From NCBI GenBank assembly GCA_963722815.1, contig CAVROM010000003.1:62001-126000 (forward strand): DNA of 64,000 nucleotides, read 5' to 3'. This document shows, in pieces, positions 46,570 to 54,358 of this stretch. This DNA is from DASQFQ01 sp963722815. GTDB lineage: Bacteria; Actinomycetota; Thermoleophilia; Solirubrobacterales; Solirubrobacteraceae. The notes beneath the pieces are model-generated. The model saw nothing but the letters and a program-made list of their open reading frames with translations. It was not told the origin of the DNA and searched no databases. The translations under genes and the position numbers were made by a program. Numbering within the stretch: the first letter of the stretch is position 1; each line of letters opens with the position of its first letter.

Positions 46570-47004
46570 CGGCGCCTCGACTTCAGCGCCACCCTCACGT
46601 GGTCGCATCCGCTCATCTCCCTAGTGGGTCTACGCGTTCGTTGCCCTGCGTCCGCAGCGATCCATGCGACGACGACCCATTCGCACACGCGCTGCGCCGG
46701 GTCGCTCAGGTGGGCCACGGCCGCGTCGCCCGATGCGCTCAGCGTCATCGTCGTCGGCACTCCCGACGAACTGCAACTGCTGCGCGAGGCCGTTCAGGCA
46801 CGCGGCGCGACACCTTCGCGACGTCGCGTCCGCTTGACGAAGCCAGGCCGAACTCGAAAGCCCCACGGCTACCGGTTCACGGCCGGTCGGACTCGCCTAC
46901 AACGGGTTCGAGTTGGTCGTCTTAGCACCACGCTGCTCCCTGGGCCTTGGCGCCGGAGGGCGCGGCCGAAACGTGCACGGGATAGGCTTGGCTTAAGAGC
47001 CGCG
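46570..47004. other. 435-bp stretch without a convincing gene
   Basis: A plus-strand frame runs in phase into the next gene and contains ALSVIVVGTPDELQLLREAV, which looks protein-like over ~25 residues, but the rest is Arg/Thr-rich and has no family match. It may be a degenerate or frameshifted small gene, or only the leader of 47005. Confidence 0.35.
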
Positions 47005-47694
47005 ATGAGTAGTCCGAAGGGCGCATCCGTGATCGAGCAGCTCCTCCGGCGGGCGGACGTCGTCAACAAGCAGCAAGGCTTCCTGGCGTGGGATCCTGAG
47101 AAGCTCGCGCTCGATCCGGGCGGAGATCCCGGCCCCGCCTATCCACGCCTCAGACCGCCGACACAGGAGTCGCCGCGACTGTTCATCTCGTATGGATGGT
47201 CGCGCGACCAGACGCACGACACGTACGAGACGGACCTTTGGGTCGACGCGTTCGCCGGCTTCCTCTTCGGCCGTGGCTACGACATCGTTTTCGATCGAGA
47301 CCCGCGCAACTTCCACAAGGGTCTGAGCTGGCAAGCCCTGCTCATTCGCATGAACGACTGCAACTACTTCGTTCCAATCATCTCCGACGCGTATCTCGAG
47401 CGGATCGCTTCCCCGCACGCCGCGGGAGCGGTCGTAGTCGAGTGGAAGCACGCGGTCGCGGCGTACCCCGAGTGGCTGACGATGATCGGTATCTGGCACT
47501 CGGGCGCAGCTCTGCCGCAACCGCTGACCGAGGCGAACAGCGTGGATATCCGAGGCGACCCCTCCCCCTGGGGCCCCTGCATCGCGGAGATGTTCCCGAA
47601 AGCACCGACCGGCAGCCGGGCGGTACCGCGCCTGCCAGCCCCCGAGCGTCCACCGGACCCGCCCGGCTGGCCGAAATACCGGCCATACGAGTGA
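47005..47694 (+). CDS. TIR/SEFIR-like domain protein
   Basis: 229 residues from ATG 47005. A helical N-terminus (1-55, VIEQLLRRADVVNKQQGFLA) precedes a TIR/SEFIR-type domain: PRLFISYGWSRDQTHDTYET, DAFAGFLFGRGYDIVFDRDP, RNFHKGLSWQALLIRMNDCN, YFVPIISDAYLERI, and VVVEWKHAVAAYPEW with E146 in the place of the catalytic glutamate. The C-terminal 40 residues are Pro-rich. It lies 5 bp before the RipA-like gene, so the two are cotranscribed. A second TIR-type protein beside a TIR-TPR protein suggests a multi-gene defence or signalling unit. Confidence 0.75.
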   Translation: MSSPKGASVIEQLLRRADVVNKQQGFLAWDPEKLALDPGGDPGPAYPRLRPPTQESPRLFISYGWSRDQTHDTYETDLWVDAFAGFLFGRGYDIVFDRDPRNFHKGLSWQALLIRMNDCNYFVPIISDAYLERIASPHAAGAVVVEWKHAVAAYPEWLTMIGIWHSGAALPQPLTEANSVDIRGDPSPWGPCIAEMFPKAPTGSRAVPRLPAPERPPDPPGWPKYRPYE

Positions 47695-47699
47695 CCGGA

Positions 47700-48224
47700 A
47701 TGGGCGAAGACGAATCCACAACGATCCGCCGCGCGCTCTGGAACGCCGACGTCTCCGCCAAGAACTACGACGGCCCCGGCGAGCGCTATCAGGCTGCGGT
47801 CATGGAGCAGTGGAAGCTCTATGTCGAGATGGCAGACCGTGTCAGCAACCGGCGCGGGCTGACGAATACGTTCTTCCTCACGCTGAACACAGCCGTCTTC
47901 ACCGTAATTGGCATCGTCGGACAGGCGGACCCCCACGTCTCATCCTGGCTCCTCGCATTCCCGCTCGTCATCGTGCTTGGCGAGTGCGCAGCCTGGTGGT
48001 GGCTCGTCCGGTCGTACCGCCAGCTCAACAGCGCCAAGTTCAAGGTCGTCGGCGCTCTAGAAGAGCGCCTGCCCGCCTCACCGTACTGGCGCGCAGAATG
48101 GGCCGCGCTCGGTGAAGGCAACGACTGGCGCAAGTACCTGCCGCTCACCCATCTCGAGCAGTGGATCCCCGTCTTGTTCGGGCTCGTCTACGTGATTGGC
48201 TTCGGCCTCGTCGTCACGACTTGA
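47700..48224 (+). CDS. RipA-like small membrane protein
   Basis: 174 residues. The pattern YQAAVMEQWKLYVEMADRVS, then RRGLTNTFFLTLNTAVFTVI is characteristic of the RipA-family octameric membrane proteins. Helices at about 54-74, 82-104 and 155-172, with a cytosolic segment (RQLNSAKFKVVGALEERLPA) between. ATG 47700 follows the TIR/SEFIR-like gene by 5 bp. Such membrane proteins next to TIR genes may act as a pore or membrane effector; this is inference. The family call rests on memory of the signature, so it should be checked. Confidence 0.65.
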   Translation: MGEDESTTIRRALWNADVSAKNYDGPGERYQAAVMEQWKLYVEMADRVSNRRGLTNTFFLTLNTAVFTVIGIVGQADPHVSSWLLAFPLVIVLGECAAWWWLVRSYRQLNSAKFKVVGALEERLPASPYWRAEWAALGEGNDWRKYLPLTHLEQWIPVLFGLVYVIGFGLVVTT

Positions 48225-48545
48225 CGAGACCGCGGCGCGCCGAGGGTCGACGGCAAGCCAATGGTTCCGCTCGAGGCGCTCCTTGAGCCCCACATCAATC
48301 GCACTCAGCACCTTGACGCAGTCCAGCCGTAGCGCTTCGTCCGCGTGACGGGCGGAGTGCGCTTATCTGGACTCGGGCCCGGGCGGGCAGTCACGCGAGC
48401 GAACCCATAGCCCGCCGTCAACGACCTGAAACTGCGCGGCTGCGCAAGACTCCGGCGCAGAGCCGAGCAACGGCAGAACGAGCCTCCTCCTTCAACTCGA
48501 GCGGGAACAGAAGCCCCGCGCACGAGCGAGTGGAGCACGATCACC
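48225..48545. other. Intergenic region, nothing clear
   Basis: About 320 bp between convergent genes. Only short frames without codon structure; GAGTGGAGCACGA near 48530 recalls the hairpin family but has no partner arm. No obvious terminator. Confidence 0.4.
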
Positions 48546-49027
48546 TCAGATCCAGCGACGAGTCGCGCGCTTGTAGCTGAGGTGCTCGTCGCCGAACCGT
48601 CCTTCGAGGTAGCGCTCCTCGCGCCGGATCACCCCGTATTGCATGACGAGCGTCGCGAGAACGAGCGTGACGAGCGCCCACAGCGCCGCGGCGCCAGCGT
48701 GATCCCGATGTAGATGACCGCCATGCCCAGATAGGCGGGATTGCGGCTGAACCGGTAGGGACCGTCGGTCGCCAACGCCGCCGAGGGCCGATACGGATTC
48801 GCATCGGTGCCGACCCGCTTGAAGGCTCGCTCGAACGAGATCACCAGCACCACGCCGGCGAGGATGACCACGGCTCCCGTCCACTGCGCCCACCCCGGAA
48901 GCTTCGCGCCCGGCAACACGCCCTCGAGCACGAAGCCGAGCCCCAGGAACGCCAGGTAGATGACCGGCGGCGGCGCGATCACGCCCGCCGTCCCGCGTCT
49001 CTGTCGTGGCTGATCCTCTGCGCTCAC
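48546..49027 (-). CDS. Isoprenylcysteine methyltransferase-like membrane enzyme
   Basis: About 160 residues. Helices in the first 80 residues (VIYLAFLGLGFVLEGVLPG, WTGAVVILAGVVLVISFERA), then the ICMT/PEMT signature TDGPYRFSRNPAYLGMAVIY. One slip near 48695; the last helices and tail (VMQYGVIRREERYLEGRFGD, then YKRATRRWI) are in the next frame. RREERYLEGRFGDEY-like ends are typical of this family of SAM-dependent membrane methyltransferases, whose bacterial substrates are mostly unknown. Start ATG 49027. Confidence 0.8.
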
Positions 49028-49133
49028 GGCGCGATAGTCCCACGCGACCTCGATGCCTGGCAGAGGGCGATCGAGTGCCTGGCTCCGCGTCGGGTGTCAG
49101 ACGGCGTGCTGGTCAGCCGGGCCCAGCGCCTTC

Positions 49134-49163
49134 GGAGTGCCGCTTCGCGCGAGGAGTAGCAGT
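49134..49163. repeat. Degenerate hairpin-family copy
   Basis: GGAGTGCCGCTTCGCGCGAG, two changes from the family core GAGTGCTGCTTYGCGCGA. Arms are poor. It sits in the divergent gap before the hydrolase. Confidence 0.4.
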
Positions 49164-49266
49164 CGGCCTGGGATCGCGTCCGGGCCTGGACGGCTTGTCA
49201 TCTGCCTGTGGCCCGCGGGGTTGGGAGTTGGCGCGGACCGCCCGTTCGCAGGGGTAGGTTGCGACA

Positions 49267-50067
49267 GTGGAGACCGTCCGGGTGAACGGGCTCGAGATCG
49301 CCTACCGACGCCTCGGCGAGGGGCCGCCGCTGGTGCTGGTGCACGGCGCCGCCGACGACGGCCGGGGGTGGCAGCCGCAGCTCGTCGCCTTGTCGGATGA
49401 ATTCACGGTGGTCGCCTGGGACGAGCCGGGTGCGGGCGGCTCATCGGACCTGCCGCCGGACTTCTCATTAGCGGATTACGCGCACTGCCTCGCCGCCCTT
49501 ATCGAGGCGCTCGCGCTCGGGCCGGCGCACGTGGCCGGCCTCTCTTGGGGCGGGACGGTCGCCCAAGAGCTCTACCGTCACCATCCCGAGCTCGTCGCGA
49601 CGCTGATCCTCGCCGATACCTACGCAGGCTGGAAAGGATCACTCCCCGCGGAGGAGGTGCGCGCCCGGGTCACAGACGCGCAGGAGATGCTCGCCGCACC
49701 GTCGGCACCGTTCGATTCCCGCCTTCCGGGGTTGTTCGCCGGCGACCCGCCGGACGAGTTCGTCGCGCTTCTGGAGGAGATCGCCGCTGGCGTGCGCCGG
49801 CCAACTCTGCGCAGACAGCTGCGGGTGATGGCGGAGGCCGACCAGCGCGATCTCCTCCCTCATATCAGCGTGCCGACGCTGCTCATTTGGGGCGAGCTCG
49901 ACGCCCGCTCACCGCTCACCGTCGCGCGACAGTTCCAGCAAGCGATTCCCACGGCGCAGCTCGTGGTGATCCCCGACGCCGGCCACATGAGCAACCTCGA
50001 ACAACCCGGACCGTTCAGCGACGCCGTGCGCGAGTTCTGTCACACCCACCCGCCGCATCAGAGCTGA
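49267..50067 (+). CDS. Alpha/beta hydrolase
   Basis: 266 residues from GTG 49267. Oxyanion region PPLVLVHGAADDGRGWQPQL, nucleophile elbow GLSWGGTVAQ (Ser), acid in LLIWGELDARSP and His in VIPDAGHMSNLEQP complete the catalytic triad in order. Cytosolic, no signal peptide. Substrate unknown; closest by layout to small ester or C-C bond hydrolases. Stands alone; a hairpin-family copy follows its stop. Confidence 0.87.
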   Translation: METVRVNGLEIAYRRLGEGPPLVLVHGAADDGRGWQPQLVALSDEFTVVAWDEPGAGGSSDLPPDFSLADYAHCLAALIEALALGPAHVAGLSWGGTVAQELYRHHPELVATLILADTYAGWKGSLPAEEVRARVTDAQEMLAAPSAPFDSRLPGLFAGDPPDEFVALLEEIAAGVRRPTLRRQLRVMAEADQRDLLPHISVPTLLIWGELDARSPLTVARQFQQAIPTAQLVVIPDAGHMSNLEQPGPFSDAVREFCHTHPPHQS

Positions 50068-50090
50068 CCCAAGCGGCCCGACGCCCGCAC

Positions 50091-50110
50091 GAGTGCTGCT
50101 TCGCGCGAGG
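50091..50110. repeat. Hairpin-family copy at the edge of a gene fragment
   Basis: GAGTGCTGCTTCGCGCGAGG. It lies exactly where the truncated propeller gene begins to be recognisable, so it may mark the deletion or recombination endpoint. Confidence 0.5.
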
Positions 50111-50616
50111 ACCAACGCTCCGCCAGCCGCCGGCGCTGCGGCTGATCCCAACGTCTCGCCCGACGGCCATCGGGTCGCGTTCATGGACTTCAACGGCGAA
50201 CCGTTCGGGCAGGCGCTGTTCACCATCGGCATCAACGGAAGCAAGCCCTTCCAGGTCACACCGTTCAGCTTCAACGTCGGCTTCCGGCTCGACTGGGCCC
50301 CAGACGGACGGCGGCTCGCCTTCATCCACAACGTCGATTTGGCCGACCCGAGCTCGTCCGTCAACCTCGCGACCATCCGCTCGGACGGAACCAGTCTGCG
50401 GTTCGTGACCAACTACCACGACAGCCAGCTCAGGGCCTTGGTCGGCAGCTATTCGCCCGACGGCCGCTGGATCGTGTTCCGCTCGAAGACCACGGCCAAT
50501 TCGGTCTGTACAAGGTGCACCGGGACGGCACGCACCTCCGCCCGATCCTCGGCCTCTCGGACTTCGCGCCGCGGTTCATCGACTGGGGCACGAGCAGAGG
50601 GCATCAGCCTCGGTAA
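50093..50616 (+). pseudogene. 3' fragment of a TolB/PD40-type beta-propeller gene
   Basis: From about 50140 the sequence encodes PD40-like blades: ADPNVSPDGHRVAFMDFNGE, RLDWAPDGRRLAFIHNVDLA, GSYSPDGRWIVFRS. A slip near 50490 moves the rest (FGLYKVHRDGTHLRPILGLS, then FIDWGTSRGHQPR) to the next frame, ending TAA 50614-50616. No start region or signal peptide is present; the upstream boundary is a hairpin-family repeat. This is the tail of a once longer periplasmic protein. Confidence 0.65.
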
Positions 50617-50644
50617 CCGCTCCGGTCGAGATCGACCGGAGCGG
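50617..50644. terminator. Bidirectional hairpin terminator
   Basis: CCGCTCCGGTCGA-GA-TCGACCGGAGCGG, perfect 13-bp arms. It starts at the base after the TAA of the propeller fragment and lies 37 bp from the end of the converging pilin gene. Confidence 0.8.
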
Positions 50645-50680
50645 ACGGGGAGGTGCCGTGATCGAAGAGGGAGCTTGGTG

Positions 50681-51121
50681 CTACCAGCTGTTGCTGGAGG
50701 GGCAGCCGCCCTTGGTGGTGCCGCCGGTGCGGCTGCAGGAGCGGGTGACCGTTCCGTCAGACGCCTTGGCGATCGAGAACGTGTTGCCCGTCTTGGACTG
50801 CACGCTCAGCGTGTAGGAGTCGACGGTCGGGCTCGTGACGGTGAACGAGTTGCCGGGAGCCGCGGCCAGGGACTGCTCGATGTCGACGAGCTGAGCCTTC
50901 GTCGCAACGTAGGTCTGGTTGTCGGTGTAGAACGTCTCCATGGCCGTCTGGCCCTGGCGGACGCCGGTCTTGGCCTCGGTGTCCTGCGCACGGGCGCGCT
51001 GACCGAGGAAGGCGGGAAGGGCGATCGCGGCGAGGATGCCGATGATCAGGATGACGACCAGGAGCTCGATGAGCGTGAAGCCGCTCTCCTCCCGGATGCG
51101 CTTGTGCAGCCTGTTGAACAT
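50681..51121 (-). CDS. Type IV pilin (prepilin)
   Basis: 146 residues. Start ATG 51121 with AGGAG 6 bp upstream. Class III leader: RIREESGFTLIELLVVILII with cleavage after G14, F15 first in the mature protein and E19 as its fifth residue; the hydrophobic helix continues LLVVILIIGILAAIALPAFL. The globular domain ends with two cysteines (TRSCSRTGGTTKGGCPSSNS) that can form the D-region disulfide. Pilins of this size make type IVa-like fibres or pseudopili. No assembly genes are in the window, so they must be elsewhere. Confidence 0.93.
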   Translation of the reverse strand: MFNRLHKRIREESGFTLIELLVVILIIGILAAIALPAFLGQRARAQDTEAKTGVRQGQTAMETFYTDNQTYVATKAQLVDIEQSLAAAPGNSFTVTSPTVDSYTLSVQSKTGNTFSIAKASDGTVTRSCSRTGGTTKGGCPSSNSW

Positions 51122-51186
51122 GACTCTCCTAGAGATCTGAAATCGGTGCGCCTGTGTGCACCGGTTGCATCGGCAATCCCGCGTGA

Positions 51187-51630
51187 TCACTCAATGGGTG
51201 TCGTGACCCATGCGTCGAGATTGTCGAACGCGCGGCTCCAGCCGCCCTCGTGCGAGCGCACCGCCTCCTCGTCCCACAGCCCGCTGTGGGTGAAGCGCAC
51301 CGTGGTGGCGCCGTCGGCCTCCTCGAAGTCGATCTCGATCAGCATCCGCGTGGGGTTGTCGTCCCACAGCCACGTGAACGCCAGCCGGCGCGGCGGGTCG
51401 ATCTCCGTGTAGCGCCCGCCGCCGCCGTACTCGACGTCCTGGTGAGGGTCGCGCATCACCACGCGCACCTCCCCGCCGACGCGCAGGTCGACCCAGGCCT
51501 CGCTCGTCTCCCAGTCGTGCTCCGCGTGCCACCAGCGCCGCATGACCTCCTCGCTGGTCCACGCCTCGAACACCGCCTGCGCGGGCGCCTGGAAGGTCCG
51601 CTCGATGCGGAGCGTGTGGTCGGTGGTCAC
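51187..51630 (-). CDS. SRPBCC (AHSA1-type) protein
   Basis: 147 residues from GTG 51630. LRIERTFQAPAQAVFEAWTS, MRRWWHAEHDWETSEAWVDL, GGRYTEIDPPRRLAFTWLWD and TTVRFTHSGLWDEEAVRSHE are the AHSA1/START-like ligand-cavity pattern. Its GTG overlaps the stop of the 41-aa peptide (GTGA). In many actinobacteria an ArsR regulator is coupled with an AHSA1 protein, as here, often linked to toxic-compound response. Ligand unknown. Confidence 0.88.
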   Translation of the reverse strand: MTTDHTLRIERTFQAPAQAVFEAWTSEEVMRRWWHAEHDWETSEAWVDLRVGGEVRVVMRDPHQDVEYGGGGRYTEIDPPRRLAFTWLWDDNPTRMLIEIDFEEADGATTVRFTHSGLWDEEAVRSHEGGWSRAFDNLDAWVTTPIE

Positions 51631-51752
51631 GGGCGGCGTCGGAGGTGCTCGTTGATCCAGTTGCGCGCCACCACCACGCCCATGCCCGCGCCCACCGTGA
51701 CCGTGGGGAGGAACTCCTCGACCGGAACGCCTCCGATGTGCGCGAAGGTCAC
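51627..51752 (-). CDS. 41-residue peptide with one hydrophobic segment
   Basis: A short frame joined by GTGA overlaps on both sides: its GTG lies in the stop of the DUF899 gene and its TGA overlaps the GTG of the SRPBCC gene. Sequence begins MTFAHIGGVPVEEFLPTVTV, continues with a short hydrophobic part (GAGMGVVVARNWI) and a basic end (LRRRP). Codon use fits its neighbours. Not a known family; similar short helices occur in small membrane-associated proteins. Confidence 0.55.
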   Translation of the reverse strand: MTFAHIGGVPVEEFLPTVTVGAGMGVVVARNWINEHLRRRP

Positions 51753-52420
51753 GCCGCGCCCGGGTACTCGTCGTGCAGGTGCCACCACTGGTAGGGCGGG
51801 GTCTGCGGGGTGCCCTCGGGCGAGTCCTCCCACTCCTCCTGGCGGCCGTACGGCGTGATGTCGAGGTAGCTCCAGGTCGTCCCCATCCCCTCGTCGCCGC
51901 GGGCGTCGACGAAGTAGGTGCGGAAGATGCGGTCGCCGTCGCGCAGGAACGCGTTGGTGCCGTGCCACTCGTCGACGCCGTGGTCGGCGTCGAAGTCGTC
52001 CGTGATCGTGTACCACGGGACCTGCCAGCCCATCCGCGTCCGGTAGCGCTCGATGTCCGCCTGCGGCGCGCGCGAGGCGAGTACGAGCGTGGTGTCGCGG
52101 GCGTTGAGGTGCGCGACGTGGCCCATCTGGTCGGCCATGAACGAGCAGCCGGGGCAGCCGCTCTCTGGCCACTTCGCGACGCCGGGCTCGAAGAAGAAGC
52201 GGTAGACGATCAGCTGGCTGCGGCCGGCGAACAGGTCGTGCAGGCTCGCGGGCCCGTCGGGGCCCTCGAAGCGGTACTCCTTCTCGACTTCCAGCCGCGG
52301 CATCCGGCGCCGTTCGGCGGCCAGGGCGTCGCGGGCGCGCGTGAGCTCCTTCTCCTTCACGAGCAGGGCGTCGCGTGCGGCGGCCCACTCCTGGGGCGTG
52401 ACGATCGGTGGCGCAGTCAT
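51749..52420 (-). CDS. DUF899-family (thioredoxin-like) protein
   Basis: 223 residues. TPQEWAAARDALLVKEKELT and RDALAAERRRMPRLEVEKEY open the family; LHDLFAGRSQLIVYRFFFEP and ESGCPGCSFMADQMGHVAHL carry the CxxC of the thioredoxin-like fold; YQWWHLHDEYPGA ends it. ATG overlaps the ArsR stop (ATGA). DUF899 proteins are predicted redox or dithiol proteins of unknown substrate. Part of the ArsR-DUF899-peptide-SRPBCC unit. Confidence 0.88.
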   Translation of the reverse strand: MTAPPIVTPQEWAAARDALLVKEKELTRARDALAAERRRMPRLEVEKEYRFEGPDGPASLHDLFAGRSQLIVYRFFFEPGVAKWPESGCPGCSFMADQMGHVAHLNARDTTLVLASRAPQADIERYRTRMGWQVPWYTITDDFDADHGVDEWHGTNAFLRDGDRIFRTYFVDARGDEGMGTTWSYLDITPYGRQEEWEDSPEGTPQTPPYQWWHLHDEYPGAA

Positions 52421-52731
52421 TTCGGGTGCTCCTCCTTCAGATAGTCGTCGACGACGTCGAACAGGCGCCCCCACAGGGCGCGCTGGCGATCCATCCAGTC
52501 GGCGGCCTCGCTGAGCACGTCGGGCTCGAGCGAGAGCCGGTGCGAGCGGCCGATGACCTCGCGGCGCAGGACGCCGGTCTCCTCCAGCACCTTGAGGTGC
52601 TTCGAGATGGCGGGCTTCGAGACACCGAAGCCCGCCGTGGCGTCGCCGACGCTCGCGGGGCCGGCGGCCAGGCGCTCGACGATCCCACGGCGGATCGGAT
52701 GTGAGAGCGCCTTGAACGGATCGTTCACCAT
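52417..52731 (-). CDS. ArsR-family transcriptional regulator
   Basis: 104 residues, MVNDPFKALSHPIRRGIVER, then VSKPAISKHLKVLEETGVLR (recognition helix and wing) and RSHRLSLEPDVLSEAADWMD. No cysteine metal site is visible, so it senses something other than arsenic-type metals, as AHSA1-linked ArsR proteins usually do. ATG 52731 lies 13 bp after the PolX-like gene, and GGTTAACC, a perfect 8-bp palindrome, fills that gap (52734-52741) and could be part of its own operator. It may be cotranscribed from the upstream operon as well. Confidence 0.9.
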   Translation of the reverse strand: MVNDPFKALSHPIRRGIVERLAAGPASVGDATAGFGVSKPAISKHLKVLEETGVLRREVIGRSHRLSLEPDVLSEAADWMDRQRALWGRLFDVVDDYLKEEHPK

Positions 52732-52733
52732 GT

Positions 52734-52741
52734 GGTTAACC
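52734..52741. promoter_or_regulatory. Possible ArsR operator half
   Basis: GGTTAACC palindrome 2 bp upstream of the ArsR start codon. Short, so only suggestive; a start this close would fit a leaderless transcript. Confidence 0.25.
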
Positions 52742-52744
52742 GTA

Positions 52745-54358
52745 TCAGCTCCTGCTGAGGATCGCGTCCAGCGGCCGGGTGTTGACGACGTCCGCACTCG
52801 TCGCCCAGCCGCGCCGCGCGGTTTGGACCGAGAGCGTCATGTTCCCCAGCCCGAGGGTCGAGTGCGCGTCGGTGGAGCAGACGATCTCCACGCCCGCCCG
52901 CAGCGCGCGGCGCACGTGCTCGCCGCTCAGGTCGAGCCGTGGGGCCAGCCCGTTGACCTCGAGCGCCACGCCCTCCTCGAGGGCGACGCCATAGATGTGA
53001 TCGAGGTCGAGCGCGTTCTCCGGGCGACGGCCGATCATGCGGCCCGTCGGGTGGCTCAGGCAGCTCACGTGCGGGTTGCGGATCGCGCGCTCGACCCGCC
53101 GCGTCATCTCGTCGCGCGGCATGCGCTGGCCGCCGTGGACGCTCGCCTGCACCCAATCGAGCTCGGCGAGCACGTCGTCGGGCAGGTCGAGCCGGCCGTC
53201 GGGCAGGATGTCGCACTCGATCCCGCGCAGGACGCGGAACGGGGCGAGCTGCTCGTTCGCGGCGGCGATCTCCTCGGCCTGGCGGCGCACCTCGTCGGGC
53301 GTGAGCCCGTGGACCGCGCCGACCGCCGGCGTGTGGTCGCAGATCGCGACGTAGTCGTAGCCGCGGTCGCGCGCCGCGCTGCCCATCTCGAGCACGCTCG
53401 CGCGGCCGTCCGACCAAGTCGTGTGGCAGTGCAGGTCGCCGCGGATCTCGCGCTCCTCGATGAGCGCGGGCGGCTCGCCGGACGGCGGCTCCTCGCGCAG
53501 CTCCGGCGGCCACCACGGCAGGCCGAGCGCGGCGAACACGGCCGCCTCGTCGGGCGCATCGGGCAGCGGCTCGAGCCCCGCGACGAAGTCAGGCGCGCCG
53601 GTCGCGCGCAGGAGCGCGGTCCCGTACCTCTCGGGCGCCGCGACGACGAGCTCGACCGGGATGCCTTCCACGGTCAGCCCGATCGCGCGCCGCTCCTGCT
53701 GCTCGATCATCGCCACGATCTGCGGCAGCGAGGCGAACCGCTCGATCACGGCCGGCGGCTCCCCACCAGCGCACACGACCGCGAGCCGCTCGCACGAGTC
53801 GCGCCAGCGGCGCACGTCGCCCGCGGCCTCGCCGCCGAGCAGCTCCGCGATCCCGCCGACGAGCTCGCGCGCCTGGTTGAGCAGCAGCCCGCGGGGCGGT
53901 CGCGGCTCGGCCTCGCGCGCGAGCGCCTCGAGCAGCTGGGCCTCGAGCTTCGGCCCCACGCCCGGGATGTCCCGGAGCCGGCCGGCCGCCGCCGCGGCGC
54001 GGAACTCGTCGGGCGTCTGCACGCCGAGCGCGCGGGCGATGTCGACCGACCGCCTGGCCGTGAGCCCGAGGTAGCGCCCGAGCCCGACCAGGCCCGGCGC
54101 GAGCTCCCGCTCCAGCTCCGCGAGCTCGGCGATGTCTCCCGTCTCGACCAGCTCGCGCAGCCGCCCCTCGATCCCACGCCCGATCCCGCGCAGGTCGCGC
54201 ACGCGGCCACGGCGCACGAGCTCGGCGACGGGGACGGGCGCCGCGCGGATCGTGTCGGCGGCGCGGCGGTAGGCGCGCGGCTGGTACGGGTTGGCCTCGG
54301 CGAGCTCGAGCAGCGCGGCGAACGCCTCCAGGCGCTCCGCGATCCAGGCGTTCTCCAT
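52745..54358 (-). CDS. PolX-type protein with PHP domain and degenerate polymerase domain
   Basis: 537 residues. N-terminal HhH region (AFAALLELAEANPYQPRAYR, VRDLRGIGRGIEGRLRELVE, RLRDIPGVGPKLEAQLLEAL) as in PolX. The polymerase palm should follow with GSxRRG and DxD; instead ERLAVVCAGGEPPAVIERFA skips that segment, and the third Asp strand reads IPVELVVAAPERYGTALL (E, not D). The C-terminal PHP domain is complete: GDLHCHTTWSDGRA (H310, H312, D), AICDHTPA, FRVLRGIECDI, ASVHGG and STDAHST. So it is probably a metal-dependent phosphoesterase or nuclease that no longer polymerises DNA. ATG 54358 directly abuts the pdxA stop. Confidence 0.85.
   Translation of the reverse strand: MENAWIAERLEAFAALLELAEANPYQPRAYRRAADTIRAAPVPVAELVRRGRVRDLRGIGRGIEGRLRELVETGDIAELAELERELAPGLVGLGRYLGLTARRSVDIARALGVQTPDEFRAAAAAGRLRDIPGVGPKLEAQLLEALAREAEPRPPRGLLLNQARELVGGIAELLGGEAAGDVRRWRDSCERLAVVCAGGEPPAVIERFASLPQIVAMIEQQERRAIGLTVEGIPVELVVAAPERYGTALLRATGAPDFVAGLEPLPDAPDEAAVFAALGLPWWPPELREEPPSGEPPALIEEREIRGDLHCHTTWSDGRASVLEMGSAARDRGYDYVAICDHTPAVGAVHGLTPDEVRRQAEEIAAANEQLAPFRVLRGIECDILPDGRLDLPDDVLAELDWVQASVHGGQRMPRDEMTRRVERAIRNPHVSCLSHPTGRMIGRRPENALDLDHIYGVALEEGVALEVNGLAPRLDLSGEHVRRALRAGVEIVCSTDAHSTLGLGNMTLSVQTARRGWATSADVVNTRPLDAILSRS

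Noticed and set aside
46624..47004. Upstream in-phase extension of the TIR/SEFIR-like protein
   Set aside because: The extension is Arg/Thr-rich without helix pattern, and the domain start agrees with ATG 47005. Only ~25 residues look protein-like.
53037..54074. Plus-strand Ser/Arg-rich frames across the PolX-like gene
   Set aside because: They are antisense to an intact PHP gene with full metal-ligand motifs and have no domain signal of their own.
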